In this document: piece by piece, positions 9,601-18,506 of the stretch
How the letters are laid out: each line of letters opens with the position of its first letter
Numbering within the stretch: the first letter of the stretch is position 1
Assembly (NCBI GenBank): GCA_946965045.2
Contig: OX337235.1
Location: 2,551,928-2,615,927 of the forward strand
Source of the DNA: Epithemia pelagica
Lineage: Eukaryota; Bacillariophyta; Bacillariophyceae; Surirellales; Surirellaceae
DNA length: 64,000 bases
Direction of reading: 5' to 3'
Made by a program: the position numbers and the translations under genes
Notes under the pieces: model-generated
Databases searched by the model: none
Seen by the model: the letters and a program-made list of their open reading frames with translations, nothing else
Told to the model about the DNA's origin: nothing

Positions 9601-11645
9601 TTTACCTCTTTTGGTTTGCCTACATTTGCATGGGCACGACCCTTGTGTGTGGTGCGGCCGGTGTGGCAGCCTGCATGATTTTGACGCACTTTTTGTATGT
9701 CTACAACAACACGGTCGATTTGGACCAGGAGGATGATCCCGATGTGTCGTCTGTGTATGGAGAAGAGGATGACACGGAGGATTTGGATCGACGAAACGAC
9801 GAGGTTGGGACATTTGGGTTTGCGGGATTTGGTCGACAACTGGTCGGATATCATGGCAAGGGGCGGAGACACTCATCCTTGAGAATGATGACGACATCTA
9901 CCACCACCACTACTACTACTCTGTCTCGTGTACCGGAAGAGACGGAAGAAGACATGATAAGCCGGAGTAGCAGTAGCAATGGCAGTCGGGCAGGTTCGCC
10001 TGTGGGGTCCTTTGCGGACGACCAATCGCCCGAGGCCAACAAGAATAGTGTCGGCCACCAAGGGCAACCATTGGACATGAGAATACCTCCACTGGCAACC
10101 CGTATATCCAGAAATTTGCTCTTTCATGCCATGGTCGAAGAAGAAAAGAGTAACAAAGACACGGACGGTTCTCGTCAACAGGATTATGCCATTTTCGAAG
10201 AAGACGATGGTGGCGCCGGTCAATTGATCCCTCGGCGGTTGCCCATGCTGGCTGTCCAGAATGAACAGACAAGCGCAAACGGCATGGAGGAGCTTGACCC
10301 TGTGGAACAAACGAGGAATCACCTAAATGCACCCGTTGTTGTCACACCGGAGGGCCGTCTCAGCAGCAGTCGGGGCTTTTCTCTCATGGAACGGAGCCCT
10401 TCTCTAGAGACTGGTTCCAAAGGCGTCGTCTTTGTAGATGACGACGAACAAACACAAGAGAGTCTCCAGTCAGACGTTTCGTACAAGCACGATCGTATGG
10501 TGCACAACGATGAACCAATGCAAGGAGGACTTGTCGTCCCACAAACACCACACATTGACAATCGCACCGTCATCCAGAACAATGCCTCCTACCATAACAG
10601 AGATATTCAAACGAAAATGGCAGAGGAAACCTCTGTGCGTGTGGGTGGAGTTCTTCCCCCTGTCCCGTTGGCCCACACAGCTGTCATTCCGAGCCGGGAT
10701 CCACCACCTCCTCCTCCACCACCACCACCCCCATCATCACGTCGTAGTAAAAAGCGGCAGTTGTCATCTCGATCCATACCAAACGTCATGGAAGCAACGT
10801 CCTCTCATGCTCATATTCCTACGCTTCCTACGACGTATGAGGATGAAGAAATGAGTGAACCTCATCGGTTTCCGCCATCCGACGACAATTCGGAATCCAG
10901 GTCATCCTCACAACCTTCTACTGCACAGCATACGTACAATGACCATAGCGATGAACCAGAGCCAGTTTTGGCGGAGGAGGATGACAGTTTGGTAGAATCA
11001 CTACAGTTACCCTCGACAGTCGTAGATTCGGCACAAAAGTCTGTGTCATCCTGTCACACTCCGATTCCAAAACAATCGAACAATGACTCTTACGATCAAG
11101 ACGTGAAAGCAGCACCGCAGCCCCCATCACATGACAGTTCTGAATCGCAGCTGTCTATCGTCAGCTTGGCGAAACAACCAAACAGGAGTACTTGTTCGGA
11201 GCCTGATCGGACGATTGGACAAGAGCAAGGGTACCAAGATGACCTTTCTGTGGCATCCAAACGTAGTCGAAAACAGTCAGAACCAACAGCACAAGAAAAC
11301 ACAGATGAGGGGTCAGCACAGGTGCCACCCTCACCGTATGGCGACGATCCGAATTTTGCATTGTCATCGCCTCCGAAAAGAGAAGGAACGGACAATCTTC
11401 ATAACGGATCAACGGCCCGAGATGACTCGACCAATCCTGAGCTGGTCGTGCAGGGAACCAGTAGCAGTATCACCAATGGTAGCAATCCGTTGGTTGCGGG
11501 GAAAAGTATGGATGAACTCTCGATTGTGCGACTTGTCCCACGTCTTCGTGAGGAGGAGGGGTTTCTAGAAAGCGATGCATTACAACGCAAGGTTGACGAA
11601 ACCAAGAGTCAAGAGGAAGGGAGCGAACGTTCGACTTGTAATTGA
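6669..11645 (+). CDS. TM9SF/EMP70 nonaspanin with long disordered C-terminal extension
   Basis: Nonaspanins are nine-helix proteins of Golgi and endosomes that act in protein sorting. The start at 6669 has an ideal CCACCATGG context, followed by an Arg-rich n-region and a signal peptide ending VSPVHA. The mature part opens with IYVEYHKPHSHAKGD, close to the family's typical N-terminus. The lumenal domain is interrupted by Asp, Gln and Asn tracts. The first membrane helix is at about 8095-8170, and an acidic cytoplasmic loop full of poly-Asn and poly-Ser follows. The core then resumes with FYRLGIINQSIGPNI and includes AWWWPAFVSGG, matching the conserved WWW element of TM9 proteins. The family usually ends shortly after the last helix (here HFLYVYNNTVDLD, about 9690-9722). 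This protein instead continues for about 640 residues of Ser/Glu/Pro-rich sequence with a Pro10-12 run near 10705. Total length is 1658 residues against about 600-700 usual. Confidence 0.88.
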   Translation: MAHATSAATARSSRRRRTRMTRVSLHRLPQGWWWVLQVWAMVLWSLSNWCRIVFVSPVHAIYVEYHKPHSHAKGDRLDVVWNTFTSPHSLSTMDVSKLAPSLWPHCRAKNEPEEEETATATPTGTETTTTTPLPDEPYSSSSHSLRSRVPSSRWQEAVHALHGDFVVESPWPIELTVMQDVACQAACWVDLERDSRSWSAWQTVLERAMQARVQIDDLPVAYTWQTAQQISTRYWGGIPLGEKQPDDLDDDDDDDWMDRGPQRQRRMADDYDESNQRPPGVVISSTHVHPHLQQQQQTLQSLQHQQQQQASQPNYRIYNHWNIQIWVRLVSGEEPDDDDNDRDSNRTTNDNDDDEDTGNRTTLSTARYQVVRTVIEPLSLGRNLVMVNTTTNNNPEQPQEQVPWVEPDTCLERPDGEWQTLWQSTSTNSTDPQRRRAQVLFTYSVEWNLVNDTKDDDDKFKRWTVFLTMDHAVPRSFQWAGLVLALIFNLILYAALIVWVCRDLSYKPIYQQPSSSSSRHDEDWESSSSLDQNQTAAANNHNNHSNNNNNNNNMPFQRESLPPDEEWATDPDSFVDEDDTNNNTTEEANDIDAEEKLTDEDDVVLVRPPTLVRRPSNSSSSLWTKRVRTEVQLWPLSTQVFAPPRHVPWLLCTLCGTGGHLFVTTLLFIIFYRLGIINQSIGPNIVTPAVVLYTLLAPLGGLVTGRMSAMFHATTQGALITTALTALAYPIVGMIVVGFCYNVFPDDYAPNYNAWAHGSPLLMIWMWLIVPLTMVGGYLGQYLGPVRDFPIVARDQGYQELRLLLQEKQEREDDEWNDFYDDDDDMRVDPTTKSSGFETNHSPGSFRYYLAWIRHAAIVCWNKHPTTWRTILVVLTAGIPPVLCCFVAFSYGIAGPVILGYYSSTEVMSIAPFVLFVTCAAGVSVLLYYRQLRSYQYAWWWPAFVSGGACGFHLFLLTLSWLFFNVSRGNVPAGTFAIYLFWFAYICMGTTLVCGAAGVAACMILTHFLYVYNNTVDLDQEDDPDVSSVYGEEDDTEDLDRRNDEVGTFGFAGFGRQLVGYHGKGRRHSSLRMMTTSTTTTTTTLSRVPEETEEDMISRSSSSNGSRAGSPVGSFADDQSPEANKNSVGHQGQPLDMRIPPLATRISRNLLFHAMVEEEKSNKDTDGSRQQDYAIFEEDDGGAGQLIPRRLPMLAVQNEQTSANGMEELDPVEQTRNHLNAPVVVTPEGRLSSSRGFSLMERSPSLETGSKGVVFVDDDEQTQESLQSDVSYKHDRMVHNDEPMQGGLVVPQTPHIDNRTVIQNNASYHNRDIQTKMAEETSVRVGGVLPPVPLAHTAVIPSRDPPPPPPPPPPPSSRRSKKRQLSSRSIPNVMEATSSHAHIPTLPTTYEDEEMSEPHRFPPSDDNSESRSSSQPSTAQHTYNDHSDEPEPVLAEEDDSLVESLQLPSTVVDSAQKSVSSCHTPIPKQSNNDSYDQDVKAAPQPPSHDSSESQLSIVSLAKQPNRSTCSEPDRTIGQEQGYQDDLSVASKRSRKQSEPTAQENTDEGSAQVPPSPYGDDPNFALSSPPKREGTDNLHNGSTARDDSTNPELVVQGTSSSITNGSNPLVAGKSMDELSIVRLVPRLREEEGFLESDALQRKVDETKSQEEGSERSTCN

Positions 11646-12480
11646 CGACTTCAAGATGATCTCTAGCTCAAACTGAACTGACCAGATTGTTTTCTCGAGG
11701 AGAAAATCTAAATAATGGAAACTTCTGGCGGTTTACATAGAAAACTACGCGCAACGTTCAACTTGATGGTGAGTAATACTGTTCTACAGCTTGAATCAGC
11801 ACCACTCGCTATGACGGGGTCCTCCTCCTCCAGTGTCCGGGGACGACACGAGTCAATGGTGAAGGGAAAGATGCGCTTTTTGGAAACTCTTTTCCACGTC
11901 AAACACAAGAGAATTCCACGGGCTTGACCCGACTCGAGCTTTTCGTGGTATTGTCCAACTTCGTCCAATGCCACCCGATGGGCAATGTTTGGTTTTATTT
12001 TCTTGGTCTGCAAGGATTGGAACTGCGTTTCGACATTTCTCTGTAGGGGTTATAATAACAAGAACGATACAAAATGCCTGCTGGCAGTACGGCAATCACC
12101 CATTCTTCAAGTGCAGTTTTCAGAACTGTGCAGACTAGGACACATATCTTGTAGACCTCTGGATTGCTTCTGTAGCTTTTCCACAGATCGACTACTTTGA
12201 TGTTGGAGGAGAACATGGTATGGAACCGATCCAAGTGTGCCGAAAGGGGAGCGCCAAACATGTCCACTCGTTGTTTCAAGAGGGAAGACTTGCTGTAGCA
12301 TATCAGAGAATGATCTGGTTTCAGACTTGCCAAAACGGTGGGAGACAACGACAATGTGTGGCCCACGCCGTCAAAGACCATGTCCATTTGACCTTGAAGT
12401 TCGGCGGGCCATTCCTCGGGGTTTTCGGGCAGGGGTTTGGCTCCCAGACTGGTCTTGATGTACAAGTGTCGATTTTCCGG
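11595..12480. repeat. Left copy of direct segmental repeat (TM9SF tail + MDR 3' half)
   Basis: This segment matches 15498-16469 in the same orientation. The match starts within the last codons of the nonaspanin gene (KSQEEGSERSTCN here, NSQEDGSDRSTCN in the right copy), runs through the intergenic part and into the MDR gene, and stops abruptly after GATTTTCCGG at 12480. The left copy lacks roughly 75-110 bp present in the right copy near 15690-15820. Confidence 0.88.
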
Positions 12481-12525
12481 AGAGGAGCTCTCTGATGAGG
12501 TTGAAGGGGAACAGTTTGATGCCAT
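11806..12525 (-). pseudogene. Truncated MDR/quinone-oxidoreductase pseudogene copy
   Basis: This is a partial copy of the intact MDR gene at 15795-17697. It retains the second half of exon 2 (from ENRHLYIKTSLGAKPLP), the intron and exon 3, but lacks exon 1 and the catalytic half of exon 2. The intron donor GTATGT of the intact gene has become ATATGT (the changed base is at 12147), so normal splicing should fail, while the acceptor at 12041-12043 is unchanged. Retention of the intron shows DNA-level duplication and not retroposition. Beyond the breakpoint at 12481 the frame stays open and acquires a new ATG at 12525 (MASNCSPSTSSESSS), so a chimeric 176-residue peptide reading through the intron is theoretically encoded. 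I consider it non-functional as an enzyme because no complete Rossmann fold remains. Confidence 0.82.
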
Positions 12526-12779
12526 TGTACGTGGATGTCTGATCTGGAGTGGTGGTGTGGTGGAAAAATTGATGGACTTGTCGGATCAAACTTTAGAACA
12601 GCTGATTGAACGACTCCTACATATTACAAACTACTACAAGCAGCAGAATGCAATCATACTACTCGAGGGGCACTATAGCATCTAGCAGATCCTCACTTGC
12701 CAATGCATGTTCCGTGTCGATGGGTCGGTTTCCCCTGGATGGGTTTGTTGGAATCTATCCATCAAAGGATTTTCGTCAA

Positions 12780-15173
12780 TCATACAAAGTTATGAATTGG
12801 ACAGACCGAGTCCAAGAAGACTGTACTTCCCTGTTTGTGCTTCCTGCCGAGGGTCAAGTTCAAGGCTTTCTTGGTTTGCTCGCGACGATCTGAAAAGCAC
12901 TCTTCATCGGGGTTTCTCTCATAGAACCCTTGCCAAGGAATTGGCACACCTGTGCTCAAAGCACAAATGGTAAACAACAATGATGCATTATCGTGTTTCG
13001 GCATGGGACACCAAAACTTCTCGTTGGACTTTTGGTGCACTTCTCGATGGGCAAAGGCAAGGCTGCCTCGAAAACCCTTGACTTTCTTGCCATGCCCACT
13101 AACCGAGCAACTCCAGTCAATGAGGACAAACTTGTCACAGCTCTTGTCAAAGATGATGTTTCGAGCACAGACATCCAAATGGAAGACTTGCCGTTCATTT
13201 GCAAAGTTCAACGCTGACTGGATATCTGTGTATAGACACTGAAGTTGCTCCGTATTAAGCTTGCCATTGACGGGCGATCCTTTTGGTGAGAACTTGAGGG
13301 CAGGGACGTTGATCGTAGTTCCTCGAATCGTGTAGCAGATGCTTCCGAAGTCTTTAAGCACAGGAATCGACGGTGGGCGGGAGGCAGGATTTTCGTTTAG
13401 AGCCCTCAGAGCTCTTAGCTCCCTTTCGATGTATTGCACCTCCCCAACGACAGAAGACTTCACTACGAATCCATCATGCTTTGTTCCTCCATTTTCCTCC
13501 TCCTTTCCTTGGTACACAATCCCATGCGTTCCATATCCAATGACATCATGAAGCTCTTGCCGTTTTACCGGTGAAACTTGTGTAGATTGATTGTGCACAT
13601 GGTAGCTGGCCTTTGCTGACAAGTCTCCACCGAAGAACTGCAACCCAAGATCTGTGTCGTCCGAGCAAACCAGTCTGAACAGCTCCTGCATCCCGATCGG
13701 TACAGTCTCATTGTCGGCAGGAAAAGGACAAGAAGCATTATCCGTTAGATAGGTTTGGTCGCACTCTTTTGTGACAAACTTCTTCAAGGCAACCTCCGAA
13801 ACCAAGGGGAGCATTCCAGATTGCTCGACATCCAGGGACACGTCACCGGTTTCCATTCCTGACAAGGTCATTGTTATCACGTCCAAATACACCGGAGTGA
13901 TAGCCAGAGCAATGGACTTGAGATTAATACCCACTCCACAAAGATTGAAGGCAACAAGAGTCCGCTTCGCCAGATGACCTATGCATTGCTTCACGGCCTC
14001 CATATGCGTCTCTTGGGGGGTTTTCTTCCCGCGTATAACGTTTTTGGCTTCCACAGGTAATGACATTTCTTGAGCAAGAAGATAAGGATTGAATGCCATG
14101 AGCTGATTGACTTCATAATCGACAAATCGCTTGGTACCAGAACTACCCACTTTTGGAATATAGTTCTCCCTTCGCACATCGGATCGAACCGCCGGTTCCA
14201 ATGTGTACTTGGCACCTTCCTGTTGCCTTGCCTGCACCACTGCTGCGGCCACCGCGACATCCTGCTCGTTTCTGTCTTCCTCGTCGGCAGTTTCCTCGGC
14301 CGTGCCGATGAGTGACAAGGTTCGAAACAGACACGCTAGGATAGGCTGCACCGTTTTCTTTTCCACTGCCGCGTAGGATGGAAACGTGTATTCTCTTTTC
14401 TTTTGCGTATTCCATCCGAGAATGTGACTGACAGTCTCGCTGATTTCTGTGTTTGTTGGTTCCTCATTGATATTTGTCTGTTCCATGGTGTCATTCCAAA
14501 AAGAGGCAAACTTGTGCAAATTTGGAGGTATTAGTATATCTTTTTTTGGAGGGGGTAGTGTATCTTTTCTCGGAGCGGTGAGATGTTTCTCGATCACCTG
14601 CTGTTCAGGGGTAGGGCTGTCGATGTGAACACCCCTCATCATGTCCTTAAAATCCTCTTCGGTGCATTCATCCTCTGTTGCAATGGCGGTTGATTTTATC
14701 TCTGTTTGGTTTGCAAAAGCAGCCATGATCTCGAGCTCGTTCCGCACTCCTGACAACTTATCCAGGGTCTCTTGTAGTGGCAAGGCAACCTTGACACTCA
14801 GAAAACTACATAGATGGATAAAATCATGACTTGAACAACTTTGCAAGTCCTGGATATATGGTAACTCCTGGATATCCAAGTTGGGGAATCGAGCTTTTAG
14901 ACGGTTTAGATTGTCACCCGAGAGGAACTCCTCCAGACTTTCGCTTTGTCCTTCTTCCAATTCACTTCGCCCAGACGCACGACCACGTGAATAAGCCTCT
15001 TTAGTGACACGTCTGACTTTTGCATTCACGTCTTCAATTTGAGCAATTGTTCCCTTGGTTTCTTTGGCATGGAAGGTATGCAAGTGGCGTGTCACAGAAT
15101 CTTCGTCCGAGTCTTCTTCTCGATCGCCGAGATGATCGCTTTTGCGCTTCCTGGTCGTGGTCAGACTTGTCAT
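12780..15173 (-). CDS. Predicted PD-(D/E)XK nuclease-protein kinase fusion (Crinkler-effector-like)
   Basis: The frame encodes 797 residues from the ATG at 15173. Residues about 545-700 have protein-kinase features: a glycine loop GYGTHGIVYQG (546-556), a Lys at about 572 (VVKSS), a catalytic loop HLDVCARN (His665, Asp667, Asn672) and IDW in place of DFG (Asp686). Residues about 245-440 resemble a PD-(D/E)XK nuclease: Asp352 in FVDYEVN, PVEAKN with Glu375 and Lys377, then a helix carrying Gln396. Nuclease followed by kinase is an arrangement known from Crinkler-type effectors of oomycetes, fungi and algae. The basic N-terminus (RKRK, residues 8-11) could be nuclear-targeting. The acidic linker lacks known domains. 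No signal peptide is seen, which fits an intracellular role. The gene is the only content of a cassette bounded by direct repeats, suggesting a mobile or recently arrived gene. The role in this organism is unknown. Confidence 0.65.
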   Translation of the reverse strand: MTSLTTTRKRKSDHLGDREEDSDEDSVTRHLHTFHAKETKGTIAQIEDVNAKVRRVTKEAYSRGRASGRSELEEGQSESLEEFLSGDNLNRLKARFPNLDIQELPYIQDLQSCSSHDFIHLCSFLSVKVALPLQETLDKLSGVRNELEIMAAFANQTEIKSTAIATEDECTEEDFKDMMRGVHIDSPTPEQQVIEKHLTAPRKDTLPPPKKDILIPPNLHKFASFWNDTMEQTNINEEPTNTEISETVSHILGWNTQKKREYTFPSYAAVEKKTVQPILACLFRTLSLIGTAEETADEEDRNEQDVAVAAAVVQARQQEGAKYTLEPAVRSDVRRENYIPKVGSSGTKRFVDYEVNQLMAFNPYLLAQEMSLPVEAKNVIRGKKTPQETHMEAVKQCIGHLAKRTLVAFNLCGVGINLKSIALAITPVYLDVITMTLSGMETGDVSLDVEQSGMLPLVSEVALKKFVTKECDQTYLTDNASCPFPADNETVPIGMQELFRLVCSDDTDLGLQFFGGDLSAKASYHVHNQSTQVSPVKRQELHDVIGYGTHGIVYQGKEEENGGTKHDGFVVKSSVVGEVQYIERELRALRALNENPASRPPSIPVLKDFGSICYTIRGTTINVPALKFSPKGSPVNGKLNTEQLQCLYTDIQSALNFANERQVFHLDVCARNIIFDKSCDKFVLIDWSCSVSGHGKKVKGFRGSLAFAHREVHQKSNEKFWCPMPKHDNASLLFTICALSTGVPIPWQGFYERNPDEECFSDRREQTKKALNLTLGRKHKQGSTVFLDSVCPIHNFV

Positions 15174-15497
15174 GGTTGCTCTCGTGTCCCGCTTTTTTGT
15201 AGGCCGTAGTCTGCAATTGCTGGCCGAGTGTGACGGTTGAAGGTATTTGCCATTGCCAATTGCCTTTCAAGGCAGAGACTTCATTGGGTGGGTCGTCATC
15301 CATTCTCGCAACAGCGCGATTTTTATGAGAACGGCACCACAAAATCGCTTCGCGCAATAGACGCGCGCGATTTTCATCATCACTATGTGCGACCGGGGCC
15401 ATAAATTGAAAGGGATAGCAAGAGTAGTTCTGCTCCAGTTACCTCTACCTCTAGCTAGTAGGAGTAGGAGTAGGAGTACCTCTAGTTGATTAGTTAC
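15174..15497. other. upstream flank of nuclease-kinase gene, cassette edge
   Basis: This holds the presumptive promoter of the minus-strand nuclease-kinase gene. Just inside the right cassette boundary is a short tandem GTAGGA run (about 15457-15480) flanked by CTCTAG words. No other feature is seen. Confidence 0.35.
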
Positions 15498-16469
15498 GAC
15501 GAAACCAACAGTCAAGAGGACGGGAGCGATCGTTCGACTTGTAATTGAGAATCTCAAGCAGAAGTCTAGCTCAAATGGGCGGACAAGTTTGTCTTCTCGA
15601 GGAAACAATCCAAACAATGGAAAGCATCTCGGCGATTTATGCACAAAACTACGCGCAACATTAAACTTGATGGTGAGTTATACTGTTCTACAGTCTTATG
15701 CACTACAACGCAATTATTCTGATGGGGGTTAGGGTTCCAAACCTTGACTACAAACACAGTCGCATGTCTGAAAGGAATCAGCACCACCGTCTCGTTAGTC
15801 GGTCGCAACGACGGGGTCCTCCTCCTCCTGCGTCCGGGGACGACACGAATCAATGGTGACGCGAAAGATGCGCTTTTTGGAAACTTTTTTCCACGGCAGA
15901 CACAAGAGTATACCACGGGCTTGACCCGACTCGAGCTTATCGTGGTATTGTCCAACTTCGTCCAATGCCACCCGATGGACAATGTTTGGTTTTATTTTCT
16001 TGGTCTGCAAGGATTGGAACAATGTTTCGACATTTCTCTGTAGGGGTTATAATAACAAGAACGATAAAAATGCATTTTGTCAGTACGACAATAACTCATT
16101 CTCCAAGTGCTTTTTTAGAACTGTGCAGACTAGGACACATACCTTATAGGCCTCTGGATCGCTTCTGTAGCTTTTCCACAGATCGACCACTTTGATGTTG
16201 GAGGAGAACATGGTTTGGAACCGATCCAAGTGTGCCGAAAGGGGAGCCCCAAACATGCCCATTCGTTGTTTCAAGAGGGAAGACTTGCCATAGCATACCA
16301 GAGAATGATCTGGTTTCAGACTGGCCAAAACGGCGGGAGACACTGTGTGGCCCACGCCGTCAAAGACCATGTCCATTTGACCTTGAAGTTCGGCGGGCCA
16401 TTCCTCGGGGTTTTCGGGCAGGGGTTTGGCTCCCAGACTGGTTTTGATGTACAAGTGTCGATTTTCCGG
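15498..16469. repeat. Right copy of direct segmental repeat
   Basis: This matches 11595-12480 in direct orientation. It begins with a 3' fragment of the nonaspanin gene (positions about 15498-15549 encode its last codons and TGA) that is detached from any promoter. It ends inside exon 2 of the intact MDR gene. Because the TM9SF tail is orphaned here while the MDR gene is complete, and the reverse holds in the left copy, the pair looks like a tandem duplication with a 3 kb cassette now in the middle. Confidence 0.87.
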
Positions 16470-17697
16470 TGCCGTCACATAGACCTCGGCCTTGGCGCGT
16501 TTGCACCAATCGACGAGGGCATGGCCGACTCCATCCATGCCTCCAATGACGAGTACTTTTTGGTCGTCCATGGAAAACAACAAGTGTCGTCGAGAACCCA
16601 ATTTCAAGCAATGGAGGGCTGTGGCATAAATGGAAACCATGCACACGGCTTCTTCTGGACCAATCTTGCGGGGGACGGGAATAATGGAATCGACGGGGAC
16701 ACTAATGAATCGACCATTCCCACCCGTACGGACCAATCCCACGACCAGTGCTCCCAGGGGAATCCTGTCGTCCGTGACGTGGTTGCCTCGGGCCACGACA
16801 TGACCGGCAAAGTCATGGCCCGGTGTGACGGGCAAACTAACGGGATCCATCATGTTAAAGTCAAATCCACGTCGTAAGATACAATCTTGCATGGAGATTG
16901 TGGACGCCTGTTGAGGTACAGTGTATGTTAGATGACGATCATTATGCAGCAATAGAGAGAGACACAGAGTATGATCCACACAGTTTGATCCACCAACGTA
17001 CCACAATCTTGACCACCACATGATTGTCATTTTTGGGCACAATGGGGCCTGCTTCTCGTTGTTCCACCCGAATGGATTCATAGGGTGATCCTCCAAAGGC
17101 TCGATAGACGGCCTGTCGTTGTTTGGACATGTCTTGTGGACTGCTGCTGATGCTGCTTGGTGCATCTTTCCCGCCATGGTTCCCCCGTGTAGTAGTAGTA
17201 GTAGTAGTATTGTTGTTCCCCGGTTGTTCAGTATGATGGTGGTCCCCTGCTGGAGATGGTTCTCCTTTTCGACCAAGAAGTCTCCAATCACGTTTGGAGG
17301 TAGATCGGGCATGTTCGTTGTTGGAGGACTCGTGCGACGCATCGGCTTTCTCCTTGTTGTTGTTGTTACGACGGCTACGCGAGGTGGACGCACTCCGACG
17401 ACGATCCGCTCGAGTGCTGGTGGTTGTCGGGTCTGTGTTCTCATCGTCTGTGGTTTCCGTGGATGGTGTTTTGTGAAGGGGTGGCCAAAACTTGCTTTTC
17501 CCTCCTCGACCCGACGACTGCTTTGTGTGGTCGTCGCTTGTTGTTTTTTGGACCACCGTTGTGCTGTGGTCGGTGGACTCTTGGTCCTTGTAATTCTTCT
17601 TTTGATGTCCTTGAAAGTTGACGGAAAGACCACCAAACATCCAGGACACGTCGTCGTCGTCGTCGGATTGTTTCGAGCGTGTTGTTTCCGTTGTCAT
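15795..17697 (-). CDS. Alcohol-dehydrogenase-like MDR oxidoreductase, three exons
   Basis: MDR-family enzymes are NAD(P)H-dependent reductases with a GroES-like domain and a Rossmann fold. I assemble three exons: 17697-17002, 16907-16143 and 16037-15795. Introns run 17001-16908 (GTACGT to CAACAG) and 16142-16038 (GTATGT to TACAG). Both junctions keep frame, giving 567 residues. Exon 1 encodes a low-complexity, charged N-terminus of about 210 residues and then the start of the catalytic domain (NHVVVKIV). Exon 2 continues with ASTISMQDCILRRG, PVTPGHDFAGHVVARG and the nucleotide-binding VLVIGGMDGVGHALVDW. The cysteines and histidine of zinc-dependent members are only partly apparent, so a quinone-oxidoreductase-type enzyme is the better guess. 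The tail (TIDSCRPRTQEEEDPVV) comes from exon 3. Its 3' half is duplicated at 11.8-12.5 kb. Substrate is unknown. The extended N-terminus is unusual for the family. Confidence 0.8.
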
Positions 17698-18506
17698 GAT
17701 TGCGAACAACAACAAGTGCCCTAAAGATTCACTTAGTCACGTTGTGGCTTTTGGATGAAACAGGAATCACCAACACTACACTTCAAAAGAGTGATAGAAC
17801 CAATCCAGTGAATGCTTCCAGTGCGTGTGATCAGGTTTTGCAGGTTGTTGGTTTGTTGGAGTAGTGGTTTGTTACGCAAGGATGCGTTCCATTTCCATCG
17901 CTTCATTTGGTGGCGGCCCAAAAATTCAATCTCAACGAGCTCTTCTGTATTGTACTCTACGAAGGAGTAGGAGTTGATCCACATCCGAGTTGTGGTACAC
18001 TATCAAAAAGTTGCGCTGTACACTTATGTACGCAAACGACCCAACCAAGACCAAAAGGGTCCGTTTATGCCTCTCCGTAATTAGCGACACAAGTTATATA
18101 TAAGTACGACTGGGATGCACGCGCACCTCCATAGTATCACTGTAGTTAACTGATAGAGCTATTGGTCTTGTTCCTGCAGCGAGAAGGGCGATTCCGTTTC
18201 CTACAACTCCCAATCGCTTGTGTCATAAACTTACTTACGCGATGCATAGAAATACCATGATGCACAGTTTGGAATGGAGAACCAGCTGAACCTTGTAGGT
18301 ACTCTTAAACGGTCTATCGCAGCTACGAATAGATACGGGCATCGTTGGAGGGAGTCTCGCGTCCATCACCCTCACCCTCACCCTCACCACGACTTCAAGA
18401 GAGGAATGTTGGAAGAAAAGAGACACCAAGAGTGCAATTCTTCCATTCCCACGGACAGTGCACAACCCAAACGTTTGTGTGAATCTCCTCGAACATCATC
18501 ATCATC
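17698..18506. promoter_or_regulatory. Divergent intergenic region
   Basis: About 800 bp lies between divergent starts. A TATATATAAG sequence at about 18094-18106 could be a TATA element for the plus-strand gene. A CACCCT hexamer repeats three to four times at about 18366-18391 in the presumptive 5'UTR. No gene is supported. Confidence 0.3.

Noticed and set aside
8301-9872. 523-codon minus-strand frame
   Set aside because: It lies inside and antisense to the nonaspanin gene and shows no domain or sensible composition.
11761-11795. GTGAGT ... TTCTACAG as a plus-strand intron
   Set aside because: The two sites are only about 20 bp apart, too short for a spliceosomal intron.
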